DNA from: Natronohydrobacter sp.
GTDB taxonomy: Bacteria; Pseudomonadota; Alphaproteobacteria; Rhodobacterales; Rhodobacteraceae
DNA: 35,771 nucleotides
Direction: 5' to 3'
NCBI GenBank assembly: GCA_007125005.1
Contig: SLDY01000063.1
Span: 1 to 35,771, forward strand
This document shows positions 1 through 8,374 of the stretch, piece by piece. The translations under genes were made by a program, and so were the position numbers. Position 1 is the first letter of the stretch, and every line of letters starts with the position of its first letter. The notes under the pieces were generated by a model, which saw only the letters and a list, made by a program, of their open reading frames with translations, was not told the origin of the DNA and searched no databases.

Positions 1-232
1 AAATCGGGCCAAACGGTAGCAGAGGCGTCTGGATCGCAAATGCAAATCACCGGCACAAAGATCGACAGCTGGCAAATCGTGCCTGACTGCGTTTATCCTG
101 CAAGGCCAGAGCGGCCGCTCGATCATCTGGGATTATTCGGCGTTTGTGAAGTATCCGTTAAGGAGATTATCGATCAGCGACTAATCGAACCAACAATCGA
201 GTTCGGGTTGGATGAAATAACCGGTCCGAGCG
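1..232. other. left-edge stretch without an assignable gene
   Basis: This stretch lies downstream of the LacI-family gene. One plus-strand frame is open from the window edge through it, but it simply runs on antisense into the regulator gene and its translation resembles nothing I know. Minus-strand frames contain stops or only short open runs. It may be noncoding or the end of a neighbour outside the window. I assign no gene. Confidence 0.5.
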
Positions 233-1267
233 TCAAGCGCGGCGGATTGTATCGCCAAAATCGAGGCGCGGCGCGAGTTCAATGTGGCGCCCCCCGATCA
301 GCCCGTCATCACTCTTGCCCGAAACAATTTCGGCAGCGCGCATACCAATTTCGCGTCGGCATGCATCTGTCGTGGCGAGACGCAATCGAAAACCTTCCAG
401 CAATTCCAAACCGTTAAACCCTGCCAATCCGATCTTTCCGGGCACATCAAACCCCTGATCGAGACAGTAGAGCAGCCCACCTGCCCCGATCATGTCATTG
501 GAATAATAAAGGAAATCCAGATCGGGCCGTCGGCTTAGAATGGTCTGCGTCATTTCGCGGCCCTTGGCGAGCGAGGAGCCACCAGCATAGTGCTCGGTCT
601 CGGCAAGGGAGATACCTGCTGCCTGAAGCACATCTGAGAACCCTTCCAGCCGTTTGCGCGCGCGGTGATCATCGGGCATTTTGGAGCCTAGAAATCCGAT
701 CTTTCGATATCCAGCGGCAAGGATAGCTTCGGCCATCTCACGGCCAGCACGCCGGTGAGATATTCCCACCAGCGAATCTATTGGCTCACCATCGCTGTCC
801 ATAATCTCTACGATGGGAATGCCTGAATTAGCCAGCATGGCGCGCGCGGCATCGGTATGCTCAAGCCCGGCAACGATCATGCCCGAAGGGCGCCAGGAGA
901 GCATCTCGTAGATAACGTTCTCCTCGCGCTCGGCCTTGTAGTCGGTGGCGCCGAAAACAGGCTGAAGCCCCGAATCCTCAAGTGCTGCTGAAATGCCACC
1001 CAGAACTTCAGGAAAAACCATATTTGCGAGCGACGGTATGATAACACCCACGAGATTAACGCGTTGGCTGGCCAACGCCCCTGCAATCTTGTTTGGGACA
1101 TATCCGAGTGTTTTGGCTGCAGCGAGTACCTTTTCACGCGTGGCGGGCGACACATCGGCACGATTGCGCAGCACGCGGCTGACAGTCATTTCACTCACGC
1201 CGCTGAGTTCTGAAACATCGCGGAGCGTTAAAGGGCGTTGTGCTTCGGGTGGAAGATATGGGGGCAA
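233..1267 (-). CDS. LacI/GalR-family transcriptional regulator
   Basis: A 344-aa regulator of the LacI family. Residues about 13-60 form the DNA-binding head: the helix-turn-helix reads LRDVSELSGVSEMTVSRVLR, followed by the hinge helix around PNKIAGALAS. The rest is the periplasmic-binding-protein-like effector domain, starting VGVIIPSLANMVFPEVLGGI. The style is closest to the GntR (gluconate) branch, but the ligand cannot be read from sequence. The start is TTG at 1267, preceded by TGAGGACC; an in-frame stop lies just upstream, so no longer start exists. It is transcribed away from the tRNA-Arg gene, and no sugar-catabolic operon lies inside the window, so its targets are probably to the left. 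The family call is firm and the specificity is unknown. Confidence 0.93.
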   Translation of the reverse strand: MPPYLPPEAQRPLTLRDVSELSGVSEMTVSRVLRNRADVSPATREKVLAAAKTLGYVPNKIAGALASQRVNLVGVIIPSLANMVFPEVLGGISAALEDSGLQPVFGATDYKAEREENVIYEMLSWRPSGMIVAGLEHTDAARAMLANSGIPIVEIMDSDGEPIDSLVGISHRRAGREMAEAILAAGYRKIGFLGSKMPDDHRARKRLEGFSDVLQAAGISLAETEHYAGGSSLAKGREMTQTILSRRPDLDFLYYSNDMIGAGGLLYCLDQGFDVPGKIGLAGFNGLELLEGFRLRLATTDACRREIGMRAAEIVSGKSDDGLIGGRHIELAPRLDFGDTIRRA

Positions 1268-1396
1268 TGGACTCGGTCCTCACTAAATGGCCTTGAGATG
1301 TTAACGTCACCGAAGAACCACGCCAAGTCTCACTTGCATCGTACCGCACTCAAGCAGTGACAGTATAGAAAAAACGATGTAACGGACAAAGCTTCA

Positions 1397-1473
1397 GGCC
1401 CCGTGGCTCAACTGGATAGAGCAGCCCCCTCCTAAGGGGCAGGTTGCAGGTTCGAATCCTGCCGGGGTCACCA
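1397..1473 (+). tRNA. tRNA-Arg(CCT)
   Basis: A complete 77-nt cloverleaf can be drawn by hand. The 7-bp acceptor is GGCCCCG with CGGGGTC (one G-T pair). The D stem is GCTC/GAGC and the anticodon stem GCCCC/GGGGC. The loop CTCCTAA puts anticodon CCT at 1431-1433. The T stem is GCAGG/CCTGC with loop TTCGAAT. The 3' CCA is encoded. It decodes AGG arginine codons. It stands alone, with TATAGA at 1364-1369 as a possible -10 but no convincing -35. No integrase or att-like duplication of its 3' end is visible nearby. Confidence 0.97.
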
Positions 1474-1560
1474 GTGTCACAATGCTTCCCGTTCGGTATC
1501 CTGCATGCACGATATGGCAAGATGGGCGGGTTGCAATTTCGGCCGCATAGCCTGGATCGG

Positions 1561-3651
1561 CTATCTTTCCGTGAGTTTCAGCTCAATCCGGCGGTTGCGC
1601 TGGCGAGCCTCGAATGTGTTTGCAGTGTCTACCGGCCGATATTCCCCAAATCCTGCTGCGGCAAGACGCGAAGCCGGGAATCCCTGGATATCTGTAAGAT
1701 ACCGAACAACAGACAGCGCACGCGCTTGGCTGAGTTCCCAGTTGTCTGCATATGTGCCACCAGGAGCGATCGGCAAATTATCTGTATGACCCTCAACCTG
1801 AAGGATCCAATCGATATTAGGTGGGATGCGGTCTGCAATATCGTTTAGGATGGCAACAACATTTCCGATTTGTTCACGCCCTTCGGGTAACAGATCAGCC
1901 GACCCAAGTTCGAAAAGCACTTCAGAAGAAAACACGAAACGATCACCGACGATCTCGACTCCCTCGCGCCCTTCGAGCACATCACGAAGTTGACCAAAAA
2001 ACTCTGATTGGAACCGTTCGAGCCGTTCACGCTCAGCGGCTTCCAAATCCGCGCGGCGGCGTTCTTCTGCGGCCAACTGGGCAAGCGCAATGTTCAGATC
2101 TGCTCCGAGGCTCTCTATCTGCGTCTGCGCGGCATCTTCGCGCGCACGAATCTCCCCCAGTAATTCCTGCAGACCGCCAACTTGTCCCCGCAAACTTGCA
2201 ACCTGCTGGTTGAGCACTTCCAACCGGCGCTGGTCCGCTATGCTCTGAGCATCGCGCTCCGACAAGCTTTCCTCTGCAAGCGCGCGCAAAGCTGCAATCC
2301 GCTCCCGCTCGGAAATCTCGGCCTCAAGCATTTCTTCCAGCTCAGCCTGATTGGCACGTGCAGCAGCGAGCAGTGTGAGTGTCTCTTCGGCCTGACGACG
2401 CTGTTCTTCAAGCGCCAGGGTCATGGCTGTCAATTCGGCATCCGATTCCTCCAGCCTGACACGCAAGGCTTCTACAGCAGCCTGATCGGCCAATCGACGG
2501 CGCTCTTCTTCGCTCAACTCTGTTTGCGCATCTGCAAGCCGCGCGCGCAGCGCCTCGGCAGCCGCGCGTTCAGCGAGAGCCTGAGCCTCGGCCTGATCGA
2601 GCACAGTTTGTTGCTCTGAAAAACGGGCGCGCAACTCCTCAAATCTGGCAAGCGCTTCAAGCCGAGCGGCTTCTTCACGGTCAAGCTCTCTGGTGGCGGT
2701 ATCCAGCTCCATGCGCAACCTGTCAGCGCGCGCGATAGCGGCCAAACGTGCTGCTTCCTCCATGGACATACGCTCTTCTGCAGCCTCCAATTCCGCGCGC
2801 AGGGCTTCCGCAGTCGCGAGCGCAGCCGCCTGCGCTTCCTCAGCGCTGAGAGAAGTTTCCAACGCAGAATCGCGCTCGGCTTCCAACCGCGAGAGATCAG
2901 CGAGGGCGGCGAGCAAGCTCTCCTCGAAGCGAGCCTCTGCCTCAAGTGCGGCGACGCGTGCAGCCTCAGACCGATCAAGCTGCGCGGCCAGCTGGGAGAG
3001 CGAAGCTTCCTGCTCCAGCGCCTGCGCTTGTGCCTCGGCCAGTGCCGCTTCAATCGCCTCTGCACGGGCTGCTGCCAATCGCGCGGTCTCCGCTTCCGCA
3101 TCGAGTTCAGCGCGCAGTGACGCCAACGCGAGTTGCAGTGCCTCTTGCTCAGACAGAAGCATGGATTGTGCAGCCTCAAGCTCCGCCAGATCGGCACTCA
3201 GCGCCGCGCCTTCGGCAAGTGCAGTGTCGCGCGCAGCAATGAGGGCGGCCACTTGCGCCTCAAAATCTGTGATCTGGGATTCTGCCAAAGCTAGTGCCGT
3301 CTCACGTGCTTCAAGATCACGGCTTAGCGCAGCAATCTGGGAAAGCTGAGCGGCGGCCAATGCCCGGCTCTGTTCCAGATCACTCGACAATGTGCCGACT
3401 TGTCCTTCAAGCGAAGCTACGCGTGCTCTCGACAGACCCAATGCGTTGGCGAGCGATGCGACCTCTGCCGAAAGCCCTTCAAGCTGCGTATCCTGTGCCG
3501 TTATCGTGTCGCGCAGAACAAATTGCACAATCATGAAGATAGAAAGCACGAACATCAAAACGAGAAGCAGCGCCGTCATGGCATCGACGAAACCGGGCCA
3601 GATCGCCCCGCTTACATCGCGTCGTTGCCCTGCCCTGCGCGTCAGCGCCAT
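1561..3651 (-). CDS. MotB/TolR-like OmpA-domain protein with very long coiled coil
   Basis: A 696-aa protein with three parts. First is an N-terminal transmembrane helix (about residues 22-48) preceded by PGFVDAMTALL, with Asp23 where MotB/TolR/ExbD-type subunits carry their proton-binding aspartate. Second is roughly 500 residues of Ala/Glu/Leu/Arg-rich heptad sequence, almost certainly coiled coil. Third is a C-terminal OmpA-type peptidoglycan-binding domain (about 560-693) with VEGHTDNLPI, NWELSQARA and RQRNRRIELKL. The topology should be N-in with the coil and OmpA domain in the periplasm. Its start is 3 nt downstream of the stop of the MotA-like gene, so the two are one operon and probably one complex. 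Flagellar MotB and TolR lack such a coil, so this is a specialised stator-like subunit whose driven process is unknown. Confidence 0.9.
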   Translation of the reverse strand: MALTRRAGQRRDVSGAIWPGFVDAMTALLLVLMFVLSIFMIVQFVLRDTITAQDTQLEGLSAEVASLANALGLSRARVASLEGQVGTLSSDLEQSRALAAAQLSQIAALSRDLEARETALALAESQITDFEAQVAALIAARDTALAEGAALSADLAELEAAQSMLLSEQEALQLALASLRAELDAEAETARLAAARAEAIEAALAEAQAQALEQEASLSQLAAQLDRSEAARVAALEAEARFEESLLAALADLSRLEAERDSALETSLSAEEAQAAALATAEALRAELEAAEERMSMEEAARLAAIARADRLRMELDTATRELDREEAARLEALARFEELRARFSEQQTVLDQAEAQALAERAAAEALRARLADAQTELSEEERRRLADQAAVEALRVRLEESDAELTAMTLALEEQRRQAEETLTLLAAARANQAELEEMLEAEISERERIAALRALAEESLSERDAQSIADQRRLEVLNQQVASLRGQVGGLQELLGEIRAREDAAQTQIESLGADLNIALAQLAAEERRRADLEAAERERLERFQSEFFGQLRDVLEGREGVEIVGDRFVFSSEVLFELGSADLLPEGREQIGNVVAILNDIADRIPPNIDWILQVEGHTDNLPIAPGGTYADNWELSQARALSVVRYLTDIQGFPASRLAAAGFGEYRPVDTANTFEARQRNRRIELKLTER

Positions 3652-3654
3652 GGC

Positions 3655-4863
3655 TTAGTCCTCGTCCCGGCGCGCAATGACCCCGCTGCGGGAGAGTTGC
3701 CGCACTGCAAGCGTGAGCGATGAGAGATCCGCGCGCAGATCAGCTGTGGACTCCAGACGGCCGGCTGAAAGCTCCTCGGCAATGCGCAATAACTGGCCGT
3801 CGATATTTCGTAACCTGAGCCGGATTTCCGCCTGCGCGGCCGGGCCATTTTCTTCTGCGAGCTGTTGATAATGTGCCAGCATCGCCTCCTGCCCAGTGGC
3901 GATCCGTTCCATCACGGGCACCAAAGCGGCCGATCCGTCGGCGGTTTCGACCATGCCTGTCCCAGCCGCAAGACGATCAATAGCCTCGACCAGATATCCG
4001 AGCGCTTGATCAAGCTGCGCACGTTCGTGATCAGCTTGAAGCTGTTGTCGGTGCATTGCCTCCAACTGTTCGGCCATGCCATCCAGAACCTGGACCATCG
4101 CCCCCATCTCGGTGCCAGGTTCGAGATCACCTGCAACGCCCAGGCGCGTGATCGAGCTGAGCCATTCCTCAAGCTGCCGATAGAAACGGTTCTGGCCATG
4201 ACCGGCGAACAGTTCAAGCATCCCTACAACAAGTGAGCCTGCGAGCCCCAGAAGCGAGGAAGAAAAGGCTGTTCCCATGCCACCAAGCTGCGCCTCAAGC
4301 CCGGTCATGAGATTGTCGAACACCTGAATGCCAGTCTGATTGTCTTCCGGCGCAAGCGATCGGATGGTATCGACCACTGCCGGAACTGTGGTCGCGAGCC
4401 CGTAGAATGTGCCCAGAAGGCCAAGAAAGATCAGCAGCGAGATTATGTAACGGGTGATGTCACGCAGCTCGTCCAACCGCGTGGCCACAGAATCGAGGAT
4501 CGAGGAGGCTGAACTTGAACTGATCTGACTGCCACGCCCGCGCCCGCGCAGCAGGGCGGCGAGCGGTAGCAGCAATGCGGGCGGCTGCGTGGCCTCATGG
4601 CCCGGTGTGTCACCGACAAAGCCTTCGATCCAGATTATCGAGCGGTTAAGTTGGATCAGCTGCCAGAATGTCGCGAAGACCCCCAGCACGAACACCAGAA
4701 AAATAAATCCATTGAGCCAGATATTGGCGAGGAAGATGCCCGAAACACGGGGCAGTGCAAACCATGTGCCAATAGCGACAAGGGCAAGGATCACCAGCAT
4801 CATGATGATCTGGCGGAAGGGTCGGGAAAACTGCGTCTGCACCCCAATGCGGGATCTGGCCAT
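3655..4863 (-). CDS. MotA/TolQ/ExbB-family proton-channel subunit
   Basis: About 402 aa with four predicted membrane segments: two near the N terminus (about 15-60), one around IISLLIFLGLLGTFYGLA, and one around GTAFSSSLLGLAGSLVVGML. The last pair matches the conserved core of MotA/TolQ/ExbB channels. A cytoplasmic domain lies between TM2 and TM3 and a helical tail follows TM4. I chose the ATG at 4863 because AGGA sits 9 nt upstream; an upstream in-frame GTG at 4890 would add nine residues. It is the first gene of a two-gene operon with the long-coil OmpA-domain protein, the expected partner of a proton-driven motor. It is divergent from ppsA across a 172-bp gap. The family is clear and the cellular role is not. 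Confidence 0.9.
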   Translation of the reverse strand: MARSRIGVQTQFSRPFRQIIMMLVILALVAIGTWFALPRVSGIFLANIWLNGFIFLVFVLGVFATFWQLIQLNRSIIWIEGFVGDTPGHEATQPPALLLPLAALLRGRGRGSQISSSSASSILDSVATRLDELRDITRYIISLLIFLGLLGTFYGLATTVPAVVDTIRSLAPEDNQTGIQVFDNLMTGLEAQLGGMGTAFSSSLLGLAGSLVVGMLELFAGHGQNRFYRQLEEWLSSITRLGVAGDLEPGTEMGAMVQVLDGMAEQLEAMHRQQLQADHERAQLDQALGYLVEAIDRLAAGTGMVETADGSAALVPVMERIATGQEAMLAHYQQLAEENGPAAQAEIRLRLRNIDGQLLRIAEELSAGRLESTADLRADLSSLTLAVRQLSRSGVIARRDED

Positions 4864-4962
4864 GTCCGGGCGTCCTGATCCTCTTATCACTGACTCTACA
4901 CTAGGTCAGACTTGCTTCCCTGCCAACAGGCTTTTTCCCGATGCGCTTGGGGGATCGCTTGA

Positions 4963-4976
4963 TTGACACAGATCAT
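4963..4976 (+). promoter_or_regulatory. FNR/FnrL-like box upstream of ppsA
   Basis: TTGACACAGATCAT matches the FNR-family consensus TTGAT-N4-ATCAA at 8 of 10 specified positions with the correct 4-nt spacer. Its centre is about 66 bp before the ppsA ATG and about 106 bp before the MotA-like gene. I see no good -10 hexamer at the distance expected for class II activation, so the direction of control is uncertain. Confidence 0.5.
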
Positions 4977-5035
4977 GGCCCATCTTCCCTGCTGTGGGCA
5001 GTTTGGGAGGCATTTCGAGCAAGAAGGAGCCAGAC

Positions 5036-7414
5036 ATGCGCAGCGATCCGATCCTGTGGTTCGAGACCCTCAGACGCGGCGATGTCGCGCTTGTGGGCGG
5101 CAAGAATGCCTCGCTTGGCGAGATGGTGCAGGAGCTTGCGCCCAAAGGGATTGCCGTGCCACCAGGATTTGCGACCTCGGCGCAGATGTTTCGTGGCTTT
5201 CTTTCGCATAACGGGCTCGAGGGAATGATCGCAGAGCATCTGCAGAAGCTCGAGGACGGCCGTATGCCGCTTGCCGAAGCCGGTGCTGCGATCCGCAAAG
5301 CGATCATCGCGGGTGACTGGCCCGAAGAGAGCCGCGCGGCTATCCTCAAAGCCTATGCCGAACTCGGCCAGCGCGCGGGGGTCGCGGCACCTTCGGTCGC
5401 AGTGCGCTCTTCGGCCACGGCGGAAGATCTTCCCGAGGCAAGTTTCGCCGGGCAGCAGGAGACATTCCTGAATGTGCGTGGCGAGGCCGCGCTTCTGGCC
5501 ACCTGCCGACAGTGCTTCGCCTCGCTCTATACCGACCGCGCCATCACCTATCGCCGCGTACAGGGCTTTGCCCATGATCAAGTTGCTCTCTCGGTGGGAG
5601 TGCAGATGATGGTGCGCTCGGATATCGGGGGCGCGGGCGTGATCTTCACGCTCGACACCGAGACAGGCTTTGACAAGGTGATTCTGATCACTGCTGCCTG
5701 GGGTCTGGGCGAGGTCGTTGTGCAAGGCACGGTCAGCCCTGATGAATACCAGGTTTTCAAGCCCTTGCTGGAGCGCTCCGAGACCTGCCCGATCATCGAG
5801 AAGAAGCGCGGCGCAAAAGAGCGCAAGATGATCTATGCGCGGCATGAAGGCGGGCAGACCCGGATGGTGCCGACGTCGAAGGCTGAACGCGGGGCCTATG
5901 TGCTGGGCGATGACGAGATCCTCGCCCTGGCGCGGCAGGCTTGCGTGATCGAGGATCACTACGGGATGCCCATGGATATCGAATGGGCGCGCGATGGCGA
6001 AACGGGCGCGCTCTGGATTGTGCAGGCGCGCCCCGAAACCGTGCAATCGCGCGCCAAGAGCGGCGAGATCCTGCATTTCACGTTGCACGAACATGGGCCC
6101 GAATTGTTGCGCGGCCTCTCGGTCGGGCAGGCCATTGTCTCGGCACCGGTCTGCATGATCGAATCTGCCGCGGATATCGCCAATTTCCGCGATGGCGCTG
6201 TGCTGGTCACGCCGACGACTGACCCGGATTGGGTGCCAGTGATGAAGCGCGCTTCGGCGATTGTCACCGATCATGGCGGGCGCACCAGCCATGCTGCGAT
6301 TGTCAGCCGAGAACTGGGCCTTCCGGCCCTCGTGGGCTGCGGCAATGCCACGCATATCCTGCATGATGAGCAAATGGTCACCGTCTCCTGCGCGGGCGGC
6401 GATGAGGGCGTGGTCTATGACGGCACGGCAGAATACAGCGCAGAGGCGATCGACCTCACTCAGGCGCCCGAGACAAAGACGCAGATCATGCTCAACATGG
6501 CGAATCCGGCAGCGGCTGCGCGATGGTGGCGCCTGCCGGCGGATGGGGTCGGGCTTGCGCGGATGGAATTCCTGATCTCGAACACCATCAAGGCGCATCC
6601 GCTGGCGCTGACCCGGTTTGACCAGATCACCGACCCGGAGACACGCGCGCAGATCGAGACGATGACCGCCGGTTACGACAGCAAGCCTGCCTATTTCGTC
6701 GAAAAGCTGGCGCAGGGGCTGGCGCGGATCGCGGCCCCGGTCTGGCCGCGCCCAGTGATCGTGCGGATGAGCGATTTCAAGACCAATGAATATGCAGGGC
6801 TGTTGGGTGGGGCCGGGTTCGAGCCGGATGAAGAAAACCCGATGATCGGCTTCCGGGGAGCCTCGCGCTACACATCGCCCGATTATGCCGAAGGCTTCGC
6901 GCTCGAATGTCAGGCAATTCGGCATCTGCGCGAAGCGATGGGCTTCGAGAATGTGATCGTGATGATCCCCTTCTGCCGCACGCCGGAAGAGGCCGATCTG
7001 GTGCTGGCCGAAATGGCACGGCACGGGCTTACACGGGGGAATGCCGGGTTGCAGGTCTATGTGATGGTCGAGATCCCCTCGAATGTGATCCGCGCCGCCG
7101 AGTTTGCGCAGCGCTTTGACGGGTTCTCCATCGGCTCGAACGATCTGACGCAGCTCACGCTGGGCGTGGATCGCGATTCGGGCAAGCTAGCGGGGCTGTT
7201 CCGCGAGCGGGATCCGGCGGTGCTGTGGATGATCCGCGAGACGATTGCGCAGGCGAAGGCAGCGGGCGTGAAGGTCGGGCTTTGCGGGCAAGCCCCGTCG
7301 AATGACCCCGAATTCGCGCGGCTTCTGGTCGAGGCGGGGATCGACAGCATCTCGGTCACGCCCGACAGCTATCTTGCCGTCAAGACCCATGTCGCCAAAG
7401 CCGAAGCCGGTTAA
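5036..7414 (+). CDS. ppsA: phosphoenolpyruvate synthase
   Basis: A 792-aa protein, the usual PpsA length, converting pyruvate + ATP + H2O to PEP + AMP + Pi for gluconeogenesis. The N-terminal ATP-binding domain begins with VGGKNASLGEM and contains RSSATAEDLPEASFAGQQE. The swivelling phosphohistidine domain has GGRTSHAAIVSRELG with catalytic His at about residue 419. The C-terminal TIM-barrel PEP/pyruvate domain has MIPFCRTPEE, GSNDLTQLTLG and the acid/base Cys at about 750 in LCGQAPS. I chose the ATG at 5036 because AAGGAG lies 7 nt upstream; a GTG at 4994 in frame is less likely. It is a single-gene unit, convergent with xerD. An FNR-like dyad upstream suggests oxygen-responsive control. Confidence 0.96.
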   Translation: MRSDPILWFETLRRGDVALVGGKNASLGEMVQELAPKGIAVPPGFATSAQMFRGFLSHNGLEGMIAEHLQKLEDGRMPLAEAGAAIRKAIIAGDWPEESRAAILKAYAELGQRAGVAAPSVAVRSSATAEDLPEASFAGQQETFLNVRGEAALLATCRQCFASLYTDRAITYRRVQGFAHDQVALSVGVQMMVRSDIGGAGVIFTLDTETGFDKVILITAAWGLGEVVVQGTVSPDEYQVFKPLLERSETCPIIEKKRGAKERKMIYARHEGGQTRMVPTSKAERGAYVLGDDEILALARQACVIEDHYGMPMDIEWARDGETGALWIVQARPETVQSRAKSGEILHFTLHEHGPELLRGLSVGQAIVSAPVCMIESAADIANFRDGAVLVTPTTDPDWVPVMKRASAIVTDHGGRTSHAAIVSRELGLPALVGCGNATHILHDEQMVTVSCAGGDEGVVYDGTAEYSAEAIDLTQAPETKTQIMLNMANPAAAARWWRLPADGVGLARMEFLISNTIKAHPLALTRFDQITDPETRAQIETMTAGYDSKPAYFVEKLAQGLARIAAPVWPRPVIVRMSDFKTNEYAGLLGGAGFEPDEENPMIGFRGASRYTSPDYAEGFALECQAIRHLREAMGFENVIVMIPFCRTPEEADLVLAEMARHGLTRGNAGLQVYVMVEIPSNVIRAAEFAQRFDGFSIGSNDLTQLTLGVDRDSGKLAGLFRERDPAVLWMIRETIAQAKAAGVKVGLCGQAPSNDPEFARLLVEAGIDSISVTPDSYLAVKTHVAKAEAG

Positions 7415-7435
7415 GCTCGGATCAGCCTTGCGATC

Positions 7436-8374
7436 TCAGTCTTTCGACAAAGGGTGATGCGTGAGAACCAACTCGCGCAGCCGTTCCTCAAGGACATGGG
7501 TATAGATCTCTGTCGTCGAAATATCGGCATGGCCCAGAAGTGTCTGGATAGCACGCAGATCGGCACCGCCTGCCAGCAGATGCGTGGCGAAAGCATGGCG
7601 CAGCACATGCGGGCTGACGCGCGCCGGATCGAGCCCAGCCTTCAGGGCGATCTCCTTCAGGATCAGGTAGAAGCCCACGCGGCTCAGATGACCCTCGCGC
7701 CCGCGCGAGGGAAAGAGATGGCGCGGCTCGGGCTTGCGCTTTGCGCGCAAATCTGCGGCCTCATCATCCCAATGCTGCAGCCACTCCGCCAACGCCGCGC
7801 GCGCCGGGGTCGAAAGCGGCACGAGGCGTTCCTTGCCGCCTTTCCCGCGCACAAGCATCATTTCGGGATTGCCGCGCACAGCGGCAACCGGCAGGCTGAC
7901 CAATTCGCTCACGCGCAGGCCCGTGGCATAAAGTATCTCCATCAGGCAGGAATTGCGGAGTCGTTCTCCGAGATTTCGTCCCGTCTGCCCTGCAGCGTGT
8001 AAAAGCGATTCTACCTCTTTTGTGCTCAAGGTCTGTGGTAATTTCTTCGACTTACCCGGACCGGATATACGGCTCGCGGGATCGTCCTTGCGCCAGGCCT
8101 CGGCATAAGCGAACCGAAATAACTGACGGATGGCCGACAATCTGCGCGCGCGGGTTGTTCGAGCAAGCCCTTGCGCCTCGCAATGGATAAGATACGTTTC
8201 AATGTCGCTGCGGGTGAGCGTTGTAAAATCGAGCGACTTCCCTGCAAACCATTCCGCAAAATCCCGCAAATCGCGTGCATAGGCCAGTTGCGTATTGCGC
8301 GCAGCGCCCTGTTCGGCAGCCTGAGCATCCAAAAACGCCGAAATCCAGCGCAGACTGTCAGCGCCCCTGCTCAT
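7436..8374 (-). CDS. xerD: site-specific tyrosine recombinase XerD
   Basis: A 312-aa tyrosine recombinase. The N-terminal SAM-like core-binding domain covers about 5-95 and the catalytic domain about 115-305. The active-site set is complete: Arg154 (ATGLRVSEL), Lys178/181 (RGKGGKER), His256 and Arg259 (SPHVLRHAFATH), His282 (LGHADISTTEIY) and nucleophile Tyr291. XerD acts with XerC at dif to resolve chromosome dimers. Length, motifs and the aroK/aroB neighbourhood fit housekeeping XerD better than a phage or integron integrase. Its ATG overlaps the stop of the upstream secreted-protein gene in ATGA, implying translational coupling. It ends 21 nt from the convergent ppsA. Confidence 0.92.
   Translation of the reverse strand: MSRGADSLRWISAFLDAQAAEQGAARNTQLAYARDLRDFAEWFAGKSLDFTTLTRSDIETYLIHCEAQGLARTTRARRLSAIRQLFRFAYAEAWRKDDPASRISGPGKSKKLPQTLSTKEVESLLHAAGQTGRNLGERLRNSCLMEILYATGLRVSELVSLPVAAVRGNPEMMLVRGKGGKERLVPLSTPARAALAEWLQHWDDEAADLRAKRKPEPRHLFPSRGREGHLSRVGFYLILKEIALKAGLDPARVSPHVLRHAFATHLLAGGADLRAIQTLLGHADISTTEIYTHVLEERLRELVLTHHPLSKD

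Noticed and set aside
40-417. Open frame at the left edge
   Set aside because: It runs antisense into the LacI-family gene, with no recognisable motif and no ribosome-binding site.
1299-1310. TGTTAACGTCAC upstream of the LacI-family gene as an operator
   Set aside because: Only one half resembles a LacI-family half-site; the second half does not complete the palindrome.
1397-1473. tRNA-Arg as an integration site for a mobile element
   Set aside because: There is no adjacent integrase, no duplicated tRNA 3' end and no change in gene style; the only tyrosine recombinase present is a housekeeping XerD.
2693-3349. 218-codon Ser/Ala-rich frame antisense to the coiled coil
   Set aside because: Its low-complexity sequence mirrors the Ala/Glu-rich codons of the real gene.
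1561-4863. Zorya defence system (ZorA/ZorB)
   Set aside because: The MotA/MotB-like pair is suggestive, but no ZorC/ZorD/ZorE-type gene is next to it, and the long extension is on the MotB-like subunit rather than on the MotA-like one.
4973-7024. 683-codon open frame antisense to ppsA
   Set aside because: It is fully opposite a strongly conserved PEP synthase, and its His/Arg/Asp-rich translation is the usual antisense shadow of GC-rich codon bias.
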